A stretch of 13,975 nucleotides of DNA from Alphaproteobacteria bacterium. GTDB taxonomy: Bacteria; Pseudomonadota; Alphaproteobacteria; Rickettsiales; UBA8987. Below are positions 6,078 to 12,800 of this stretch, one piece after another (position 1 is the first letter of the stretch; every line of letters starts with the position of its first letter). Location of the stretch: positions 25,852-39,826 of the forward strand of contig JAHFPR010000001.1 in NCBI GenBank assembly GCA_023269645.1. Direction: 5' to 3'. Position numbers and translations under genes: made by a program. The notes beneath the pieces are model-generated. The model had not been told where the DNA came from and searched no databases. It worked only from the letters and a program-made list of their open reading frames with translations.

Positions 6078-6273
6078 TGTTTCCAAATAATATTCTTACA
6101 GAATATTATTTGGCATACGCTGCCTCCGGCGCGGAAAACCAACTCTTTCGGAGTTGGTTTTCATAGTCATACCCGATAAAAATGTAAGATTTTTATCGGG
6201 TATGACTATATAGTGTTTCCAAATAATATTCTTACAGAATATTATTTGGCATACGCTGCCTCTGGCGCGGAAA
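6073..6273. repeat. Array of four back-to-back perfect hairpins with a 65-bp direct repeat
   Basis: A 65-bp unit at 6073-6137 recurs at 6209-6273 with one difference (CTCCGG versus CTCTGG). Each unit contains a perfect 13-bp stem (6083-6095/6101-6113 and 6219-6231/6237-6249) with loop TTACA. Between them lie a perfect 12-bp stem (6134-6145/6151-6162, loop TTTCG) and, starting at the very next base, a perfect 21-bp stem (6163-6183/6189-6209, loop GTAAG). All four loops are five bases. No T-run follows on either strand. The rest of the 5929-6347 gap holds only the weak ORF, the possible trpA promoter and the RTX terminator. Confidence 0.9.
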
Positions 6274-6292
6274 GCCTAATACCGTCATTCCC

Positions 6293-6324
6293 AAAAAATA
6301 ACCCCCCGGCGTAACCGGGGGGTT
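6293..6324 (-). terminator. Rho-independent terminator of the RTX gene
   Basis: Minus strand: a perfect 10-bp stem AACCCCCCGG/CCGGGGGGTT (6300-6309 with 6315-6324, five-base loop), then A and six T (6293-6299). It begins 24 bases past the stop at 6348. The downstream flank CGTCATTCCC (6283-6292) resembles one end of the palindromic repeats. Confidence 0.9.
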
Positions 6325-6347
6325 GGTATTCAAAGCACTCAGAAACA

Positions 6348-7331
6348 TTATACGAAGAAGAAATCCGACGCGTGCAGGTCGGCGGCGTGGATGCCGGCGA
6401 GTGTCACGTCGTTGCCGAGCGTCAGGCTGATGACGGCATTGCCAGCCACGTCGGTGATCGTCAGGTCGCTGAAATCGTCAATGGCCGATCCGTTGATAAA
6501 TTTCACAATCTGCACGTGATCCTGGCCGATGGTGAAATCCGTGACGAAATCATGGAACACCGTGGTTTCGGTTTCAAACGCGAACACATCCTTGCCCGCG
6601 CCGCCCGTCAGCGTATCGTCGCCGCGATCACCGAAAAGCGTGTCGTGCCCCGCATCGCCGAAAAGCGTATCGTCGTCAATCTGGCCGTGGATAACATCGT
6701 TGCCGTTGCCGCCGTAAACGGTATCGCGCGCCGCGCCAGCAACGATGGCATCGTTGCCCTCACCGCCGTAAACGAGGTCGAAGCTGTCGCCGGAATCAAT
6801 GGTATCGTTGCCCGTGCCGCCGGTGATGGTATCGTCGCCGGTTCCGCCGAGAATGCTGTCGCTACCACTGCCGCCATCCACGCTGTCATCGCCCGTACCC
6901 GCGTCAATGGTGTCATTGCCGCTACCGCTGCTGATGGAATCGTTGCCGCTGCCGCCGGAAATGCTATCGCCCGTGGAGCCACCAATGATGGTATCATTGC
7001 CCTGGTCGCCGATCAGGGTGTCGCCGCCCTGTGCGCCAAAATGGTGGCAGGAACGGTGGAAGCTGGAAGACCCGACGATCAGGTCGTCGCCCGAACCGCC
7101 ATTCAGGAAATCGCTGCCCGAACCACCGTTGGCTTTATCATCGCCAGGCCCGCCGGAGATGGTATCATTGCCACAACCGCCGGAAATCGTATCGTTGCCC
7201 GAACCACCGATGAGAGAGTCATCCCCGCCACGGCCAACGAGCTTGTCGTTGCCCTGTGTGCCGGAGATGGTATCGTTGCACTGTGTGCCGATCAGCGTGT
7301 CGTCAGCACTCGTTCCATTAATTACAGCCAT
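6348..7331 (-). CDS. RTX (haemolysin-type calcium-binding repeat) protein, probable type I secretion substrate
   Basis: 327 residues, nearly all glycine/aspartate nonapeptides of the GGxGxDxxx type (for example GGSGNDTISGGCGND at about 42-56), from about residue 8 to 250. These repeats bind calcium and fold into a parallel beta-roll outside the cell. The last 80 residues resemble the cap and secretion-signal region of RTX proteins (FHDFVTDFTIGQDHVQI, then a C-terminal SDFFFV). There is no N-terminal signal peptide and no enzymatic domain, so export by an ABC/type I system is inferred; no such transporter lies here. Residues 88-100 (SSSFHRSCHHFGA) interrupt the repeats with a His/Cys cluster. 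The ATG at 7331 is preceded by GAGG with six-base spacing. Monocistronic, with its own terminator. The role could be adhesion, matrix or S-layer; not decided by the sequence. Confidence 0.92.
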   Translation of the reverse strand: MAVINGTSADDTLIGTQCNDTISGTQGNDKLVGRGGDDSLIGGSGNDTISGGCGNDTISGGPGDDKANGGSGSDFLNGGSGDDLIVGSSSFHRSCHHFGAQGGDTLIGDQGNDTIIGGSTGDSISGGSGNDSISSGSGNDTIDAGTGDDSVDGGSGSDSILGGTGDDTITGGTGNDTIDSGDSFDLVYGGEGNDAIVAGAARDTVYGGNGNDVIHGQIDDDTLFGDAGHDTLFGDRGDDTLTGGAGKDVFAFETETTVFHDFVTDFTIGQDHVQIVKFINGSAIDDFSDLTITDVAGNAVISLTLGNDVTLAGIHAADLHASDFFFV

Positions 7332-7500
7332 GATTTTCCTCGTTAAGTTAATTGGTTAGGAATCAAACACTATCTATTGATTTATCTATGCAATAAATCG
7401 TTCGCGCATCTAATAACAAATATTAACGACAATGTCCAGAAGATTAATAAAAGATTTATGAAATTACTTGTCGCAACTATCCCCTTGAAGCACGTAAGCC

Positions 7501-7626
7501 CGTCATCGCCCGAATTGCGAAGCAATTATAGAGCTTGCCCCTGCGAAGGCAGGGGGCGATCTATTCTTGCAGCAGGCATGGATTCCCCTATACTTTTTGC
7601 TCGCACAAAAAGTCGGGGAATGACGG
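7501..7626. repeat. Degenerate composite palindromic element
   Basis: The ends CGTCATCGCCC and GGGGAATGACG match those of the CGTCATTCC family. Inside are GCCCCTGC/GCAGGGG (about 7536-7556) and ACTTTTTG/CAAAAAGT (about 7592-7613) hairpins. It abuts the stop of the small-protein reading frame at 7628. The remaining stretch 7332-7500 upstream of the RTX gene is AT-rich and holds no gene I can support. Confidence 0.65.
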
Positions 7627-7627
7627 G

Positions 7628-7786
7628 TTATTTTTCCGCCGCAGCTTTTCTAATAGAGCCATCCAGATTATAATGACATGGAGGATTTACACTCTCTCTG
7701 CCATCCATCGCCGCGCGCAAAAAATCTTTATTACATTCTTCTACTTCTACCCCTGCATTATTTATACTGCCACGCTCCTCTACTAT
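7628..7786 (-). other. Out-of-frame 3' extension of the small membrane protein gene
   Basis: Immediately after the run of ten G (minus strand), the next frame is open for 52 codons (begins IVEERGSINNAGVEVEE, includes CNKDFLRAAMDG and PPCHYNLDG) and stops at 7628, one base from the repeat at 7501-7626. With nine G instead of ten it would fuse to the membrane segment upstream, giving an 89-residue protein. Its codons look protein-like. I infer this is the original C-terminal half. Confidence 0.5.
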
Positions 7787-7898
7787 CCCCCCCCCCACCA
7801 CCACGCGGCACGCCTTCCACCCCGGCAGAAAACCAGCCAACCGCGATCACCGCCGCAATTGCCAGCACCAGCAGTATATAGAATGTAATTTCGCGCAT
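7758..7898 (-). CDS. Small single-pass membrane protein, reading frame altered at a G10 tract
   Basis: Starts MREITFYILLVLAIAAVIAV, a charged N-terminus followed at once by a hydrophobic helix of about 18 residues, then GWFSAGVEGVPR and a glycine run encoded by GGT GGT and ten G. As the sequence stands the frame ends eight codons after the tract (46 residues). With one G fewer it would continue to 7628 (89 residues, two cysteines in the C-terminal part); with one more it stops at once. The ATG at 7898 has no good Shine-Dalgarno (GGGGGCG nine bases upstream). It follows a structured RNA leader and a promoter at 8098-8126. Family unknown; it could be a phase-variable gene, a frameshifted relic, or an assembly error in the homopolymer. 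Confidence 0.5.
   Translation of the reverse strand: MREITFYILLVLAIAAVIAVGWFSAGVEGVPRGGGGGDSRGAWQYK
7787..7796. repeat. Ten-base homopolymer (C on plus, G on minus)
   Basis: C10 on the plus strand, by far the longest G/C homopolymer in the window, lies inside the coding region of the small membrane protein. A change of one base decides which of three C-termini is made. Confidence 0.95.
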
Positions 7899-7926
7899 AC
7901 CGCAACGCCCCCGGAATCTGGTGATC

Positions 7927-8071
7927 GGGGAGTTGATAAACCTTCTGAAAGAGAGGTCGCATTGGCCTTTAGCCGAAAGGCCTGGACATACACCAATGCC
8001 TCCCCGACCGAAGATCGAGGAGTGCTCTTGCGGTTGCACTGAACCGCTTTCAGAAGGGGTTATCACGCCCC
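7927..8071 (-). ncRNA. Candidate structured RNA, cloverleaf-like, leader of the small membrane protein
   Basis: The closing stem pairs a perfect 11-bp block (7941-7951 with 8047-8057), extended outward by TGATAA/TTATCA (7934-7939 with 8060-8065) and GGGG/CCCC (7927-7930 with 8068-8071). Inside, three hairpins nearly fill the space: 8030-8047 (GCGGTT/AACCGC), 8000-8022 (8 bp including a G-U, seven-base loop) and 7959-7999 (GCATTGG/CCAATGC around an inner CCTTT/AAAGG stem). The minus strand is chosen because a promoter lies just upstream (8098-8126) and the small gene just downstream. The outermost CCCC can alternatively pair with CGGGG at 7909-7913, next to the start codon at 7898. It matches no RNA family I know: no tRNA, SRP, RNase P, tmRNA or common riboswitch motifs. 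Confidence 0.6.
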
Positions 8072-8097
8072 AAAGCAATGTTGGTTGCTTCAACAGA

Positions 8098-8126
8098 AAA
8101 CTACGGCATATCGGGAGTGCTGTCAA
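8098..8126 (-). promoter_or_regulatory. Sigma70-like promoter for the structured RNA and small membrane protein
   Basis: Minus strand: consensus -35 TTGACA (8121-8126), 17-bp spacer, -10 TAGTTT (8098-8103). Predicted start near 8090-8091, about 20 bases before the closing stem of the RNA. It lies 62 bases beyond the stop of the upstream mutase gene, so the RNA is probably a separate unit. Confidence 0.6.
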
Positions 8127-8188
8127 TCCGCTAAAGGGATTAACATTCTGGAATTTCTACAACCAAAAGCTGTTATTAATGCAACCCG

Positions 8189-9616
8189 TTATGCCGACAG
8201 AACGAGTGTCACGCCGCTGGAGGAAAGCTGCGCGCGCAGATTCTCCACCATTTCCGCCAGTGCCGCTTTATCAGCGGATTCGCAGCGTGCAATCAGCGCG
8301 GCCTGGGTGTTGGATGCGCGCAGCAGCCACCAGCCCTTCCCTGTCATCACACGCACACCGTCAATATCGCTATAAGCGATTCCGGCGTTTTTCAGACGCT
8401 CCGCCACTTCTCCGATAATGGCAAATTTACGGGCTTCCGGCACGTCAATGCGCAGTTCCGGCGTGTTGTGGAGCTTCGGCATGGCATCCATCATTTCTAC
8501 CAGCGTATGCGGGGATTTTACCAGAATATTCAGCAGGCGCGCGGCGGCGTAAATGCCGTCATCAAAGCCAAAATAGCGATCCGCGAAGAAGATATGGCCG
8601 CTCATTTCGCCCGCCAGCAGCGCGCCGGTTTCCGCGATCTTCGCCTTGATGAGCGAATGCCCGGTTTTCCAGATCAGGGGCGTTCCGCCCAGTTCCTTCA
8701 CCTTGTCGAACAGGCTCTGGCTGGTTTTCACGTCGCCGATGATGGTCGCTCCGGGGTGTTTTTCCAGAATATCCGCCGCATAGAGCATCATCAACTGATC
8801 GCCCCACAGGATGCGGCCTTTTGCATCCACCGCGCCCACGCGGTCACCGTCGCCATCAAATGCCACGCCGACATCCGCGCCATGCTTCCGCACCGTTTCA
8901 ATAAGCTGGAGCATATTTTTTTCCTCAGTCGGATCGGGATGGTGCGCCGGAAATGTACCGTCCACCTTCTCGTTGATGAGGATATGCTCGCCGGGAATCC
9001 GCTTCGCCAGGGCGGAAACCACGTCGCCCGCCGCGCCGTTGCCCGGATCCCACACCACCTTCAGCTTGCGGGGATTCTGTGTCGCCTCGAAACCGCCCAC
9101 CAGTGCCGTGATGTAGTCCTCGAACACGCTTTCCTGCCGCTCGCTTCCCTGGGCAGGCGCGCTTTGCGGAGTGGCAGCAATTACACCAAGCTCCTGAATA
9201 TCCTGGCCGTGCAGCGGGCGGCTGTAGGTCATCATCTTGAAGCCGTTATGGGTGGGAGGATTGTGTGAACCCGTCACCATGATGCCCGCATCCAGCTTCC
9301 GGCTTTTCACCGCGAAATAAAGCATCGGGGTCGGCCCCATGCCGATGCGCACCGCCTGCGCGCCCGCATCCTTGATGCCGCGCACCAGTTCCGCTTCCAG
9401 TTCCGGCGAGGAAAGCCGACCATCGCGTCCCGCCGCAAGCTGGAGCGATTGCACGGGCTTTCCCGTTTCACGTGCCACCAGCACCGCGAATGCCCGCCCG
9501 ATATGGTAGGCATCCTCCGGAAAAAGATTTTCCTCCGTAACGCCGCGAATGTCATATGCGCGGAGAATAACGGGATCAAAGCGGTGGGGTGTTACAACGT
9601 GAGCCTGCGCCTTCAT
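8189..9616 (-). CDS. Phosphomannomutase / phosphoglucomutase
   Basis: Interconverts the 6- and 1-phosphates of mannose or glucose, supplying GDP-mannose or UDP-glucose for exopolysaccharide and LPS. 475 residues, close to the AlgC-type enzyme (about 460). All four signatures are present: phosphoserine loop TGSHNPP with Ser117 at residues 115-121, metal-binding DGDGDR at 254-259, sugar-specificity loop GEMSGH at 336-341, and phosphate-binding RASNTQAALIARCE from 433. GEMSGH with RASNT is typical of the dual-specificity PMM/PGM group. AYDIRG near residue 20 marks the N-terminal domain. The ATG at 9616 is preceded by AAGGA about eight bases upstream. Cytoplasmic. The neighbours are surface proteins, which fits an envelope role but does not prove it. 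Known names include algC, manB and pgm; I do not choose between them. Confidence 0.94.
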   Translation of the reverse strand: MKAQAHVVTPHRFDPVILRAYDIRGVTEENLFPEDAYHIGRAFAVLVARETGKPVQSLQLAAGRDGRLSSPELEAELVRGIKDAGAQAVRIGMGPTPMLYFAVKSRKLDAGIMVTGSHNPPTHNGFKMMTYSRPLHGQDIQELGVIAATPQSAPAQGSERQESVFEDYITALVGGFEATQNPRKLKVVWDPGNGAAGDVVSALAKRIPGEHILINEKVDGTFPAHHPDPTEEKNMLQLIETVRKHGADVGVAFDGDGDRVGAVDAKGRILWGDQLMMLYAADILEKHPGATIIGDVKTSQSLFDKVKELGGTPLIWKTGHSLIKAKIAETGALLAGEMSGHIFFADRYFGFDDGIYAAARLLNILVKSPHTLVEMMDAMPKLHNTPELRIDVPEARKFAIIGEVAERLKNAGIAYSDIDGVRVMTGKGWWLLRASNTQAALIARCESADKAALAEMVENLRAQLSSSGVTLVLSA

Positions 9617-9666
9617 GGTATGTCCTTATGAGGTTAATGAATGATGTTGGTGGAATTATTTAATTA

Positions 9667-9747
9667 CGTCATTCCCGCGCAGGCGGGAATCCATCCATCC
9701 ACAGATTCCTCGCTGCACTATGGATTCCCGCCTGCGCGGGAATGACG
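9667..9747. repeat. Palindromic element, CGTCATTCC family, perfect copy
   Basis: A perfect 28-bp inverted repeat: 9667-9694 (starts CGTCATTCCCGCGCAGGCGG) with 9720-9747, spaced by 25 bases. It is the most intact member here and may be the most recent insertion. It lies in the gap between the adhesin gene and the mutase gene. Confidence 0.93.
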
Positions 9748-9780
9748 GTATCTTTTATGTGTTGTAAATAAAACCCTTAA

Positions 9781-9844
9781 ATCAAAAAGAAAGCCGCTCC
9801 CGAAATCCTTTCGCCCTTACGGAGGGAAGTTTTTCAGAAGCGGC
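9781..9844 (-). terminator. Rho-independent terminator of the adhesin gene
   Basis: Minus strand: a 13-bp outer stem (9832-9844 with 9793-9805, two G-U pairs) encloses CTT/AAG and CCCT/AGGG pairings and is followed by TTTCTTTTTG (9783-9792). It begins 22 bases past the stop at 9867. Confidence 0.85.
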
Positions 9845-9866
9845 CACCGATAAACATATTACCGGA

Positions 9867-12800
9867 TTAAATCAGATCGCCCTTGGGTTTGCAGAGGTTG
9901 GAGTTCTGCGTATTCACATCCTTGCAGAACAGCCCGTCCACATCGTCGCCACCCGCAGCCGGGGTGATGTCGTTCAGGTTCGGGAAGAAATTACCCTGCT
10001 GCTGATTCAACTGGAAGAGCGAGTGCAGCGGATCCAGATTCGCATCAAATTCCGGCGTTTCGCCACCGCTGGAGGAGCTTCCACCGCCAATATCGCCACC
10101 GCTGCTGCTCGAAGAACCGCTGGAGGAGGAGCTGCCGCCCGAAGAGGAGCTGCTGCTGGAAGAGGCAGAACCACCACCCGAAGATGAGCTTCCGCTTTCC
10201 TGGCGATCCCGCAGGATCAACTCAGCGAAGTCGGCACTTTCATCATTATGCGGCAGCGCATCAAAGCCGGTATTGTAGCTTATCACCGATTTCACATTGG
10301 CAATCGCGTAAGGTTCCGGACCGAACAGGTTCAGCGCATTACCTTCCGGAGCAGCCGCCAGCGTATGGGCAACGGCAGTGGTCGGTTCCGGCAGGCTACC
10401 GCCAGAATCCGTCGCGTGGCTACCGAACGCACCCGTGATGGTCAGGTCGCCTGCATCCCCGAAGGAGAAGGAATCCGGGAAGGGATGAGCTTCCGTCAGC
10501 AAGTGGTCGAAGCTGAGGTACGTACCCATGCCACTGACGGCATCCAGCGTGGCAAGCGCAATCGCATTGCCGCCTTCACCCGTGGTAGCGTTGGCATTGC
10601 TTTCTGTGTTGCCGTCCAGCGTCACGTTATTATCCGCGCCGAGGAATGCCGTGGAGTGCGCCGTTGCCGAAGCACCGGAGGAGAATCCGCCCGAAGAGGA
10701 CGAGCTGCTGCCCGAAGATGAGCTGCTGCTGGAAGATTCACCCGAAGAGGAACCCGAAGAAGACGAACCGCCAGAGGAGCTGCTGCTGGAGAATTCACCC
10801 GAAGAGGAACCGCCAGAGGAGGAAGAACCACCCGAAGACGAGCTTCCCGTTTCTTCCTGAAGGGCAAATTGTCTAATCACCCGCCCGCCCGCTTCCGTGG
10901 TAGCATTGGCCGCCACAAGCGTATGGCCGGTGATGCTGAGGTCGTTGTTATCACCCGCGATAACTTCATCCCAGGCCTCGGTGATGAGCGACTCTTCTTC
11001 ATACACAGCATCATGGTGGATAACGGTATCCGCCTTCGTCACGTGGTCGCCCGCATACACATAAAGGTTGGCATCTGCAGAGGCATCGCCCGCGCCTTCC
11101 CCGATAGAGTGCGCATCCGCAGTGGTGCGGAGCGTTTCCACGGTTGGCGTAATGATGGTGATGTCATCCGAAGCCAGCAACGTGGTGGAGGCATAGCCCT
11201 CCGTGTTGCCGTTTACTGCGTTCGCATTGGCGATCGTGTAAATATCGCCCGTGATGCTGAGGTCGTTGGTGCTGCCTTCCGTAAGGCTGGCGTAGAAACC
11301 CTCGCCGCTATACACCGATCCGCCCGCAACCACGAACATCCTTGCGTTGGCGTAGGCATTGCCCTCACCGAAGGTTTCAGCTCCGCCTTCGCCCTCGAAC
11401 GTGCCGCCGACGGTTGCATCCGCCAGGCTGCTAAGATTCCCGGTGACAGTAACGTCGCCGTGCTGGCCGTTGATGGCAAGCAGCGAAGTCGCATTCGCAT
11501 CGCCGTAGATGCTGCCCGCAATCGCATGGACATTCACATCATAGTTCTCAACCTCATCCTCTTCCACACCGGTGATGAACACGCCGTCGTAGGCATTCAG
11601 GATGGCGGAAGCATTCGCCGTGACCGTGCCTTCGTTGGAATATTCAAACGGGCTGCGCGACGCCGTGCCATTCACGGTGATGTTGCCATCCACGAAAATG
11701 TTGTGCGGGAGTTCACAGAATTCACCCTTGTTCTTGAGTGCTCTCACCGTAAGTTCCGCATTCGCATCGCGCGTATTACCTTCTTCGTCCGTCGCGGAAA
11801 CCGTGACATTCTTCAGGTGGATGTCCCCGCCTGCAGAAAGGTCGGCAACCGCATGGGCGTTGATAGCATCAACGGTGCTATCAACCACGTTCACATTGAT
11901 ATTGCCGTTCACCCACAGGTTCGCAGCAGAATCAATGGTCAGTGTGCTCGTATTATCCGCGAAAATGTTGGATGGGCTATCAATCGTGAGTGCACCCGTC
12001 GTAACATCGCCGCCCGTGCTGGTGAGGGTGATGGTGTGCGAAGCAGCAAGCGCGCCCGTGGTGATGGAAGCACCGATCATCGTGATGCTCACGGGGTCAA
12101 CATCGCCCGTGGTGATCGCGCCGCCCGCTGTAATCGTCACATCATTGCCCGCCGTGATCTTCGCGCCCTCGGTGCTTACAACACCGCCTGCGAGGATGTT
12201 CACGTCGTTGGCCGCGATGATGGAGCCTGTGAAGATGCTGTCGTCCGGATTAAGTGCCGGAGCGGAACGCAGGATCACATCGGTTCCGGCATTCAGGTTG
12301 CCGGTGGCCACATCGTCGCCGGAGTGAACCTGGATATAGCCCGTATCGGAGGTAATATCGCCTGCCGTAACATCGTCGTGATGCGTCTGCAGGTCAACAT
12401 TGCCGAAGCCATGTACGTTGCCAGCATTGATTGTACCGCCGGAATTGAGGTTGATGAAACCGCCCGTGGAAGTCACATCGCCTGTGGTGATGGAGTTAGC
12501 CTTAATGCCGCCCGTACCATTCTTCGCAGTGACTTCGATGTTGCCAGCCGCATTGAGTGTGCCCGTGGCAATGGTTTTGGCTCCTTTCAGCTTGATGAAG
12601 GTTCCCGCATCGAGATTGCCGACCTGGATATGGCCGCTCCCGTCAGAAGCATCGCTGCCTGCATCCATTTCGATGCTGCCCGTGGCGAGTATCTTGTCGT
12701 TCACATCGGCAAACGTGATGTTGCCGCCGTGCGGAGCCGTCGTTTTCAGCTTGATGCTAGCACCGTTCACATTCAGCACGTTATCCGACAAATCATCCAT

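Noticed and set aside
6073..6273. CRISPR array
   Set aside because: Only two long copies with hairpins rather than regular repeats and unique spacers; no cas genes nearby.
6372..7346. Plus-strand open frame almost the full length of the RTX gene
   Set aside because: The repeated Gly/Asp codons of the nonapeptides leave the antisense frame open; the encoded Ala/Val/Ile/Arg repeats simply mirror the RTX repeats.
7678..7888. Plus-strand ORFs with a TATAAT just upstream (7669-7674)
   Set aside because: They lie opposite the small membrane protein, are Pro/Ser-rich by virtue of the C tract, and have no recognisable domain.
7927..8071. tRNA, 6S RNA, SRP RNA or integron attC site
   Set aside because: The cloverleaf is too large, lacks a T-loop consensus, a U33 anticodon loop and a CCA end; there is no 6S central bubble, no SRP GGAAGGAAGCAGCC-like motif, and the ends do not fit attC core sites.
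7758..8126. 122-codon version of the small membrane protein starting at 8126
   Set aside because: Its start is a TTG lying inside the -35 box, and the added 76 residues would be translated from the structured RNA. The ATG at 7898, followed at once by a hydrophobic helix, is more convincing.
10062..10844. Tandem DNA repeats as a mobile or CRISPR-like element
   Set aside because: They are explained by Ser/Gly codons inside one continuous adhesin frame.
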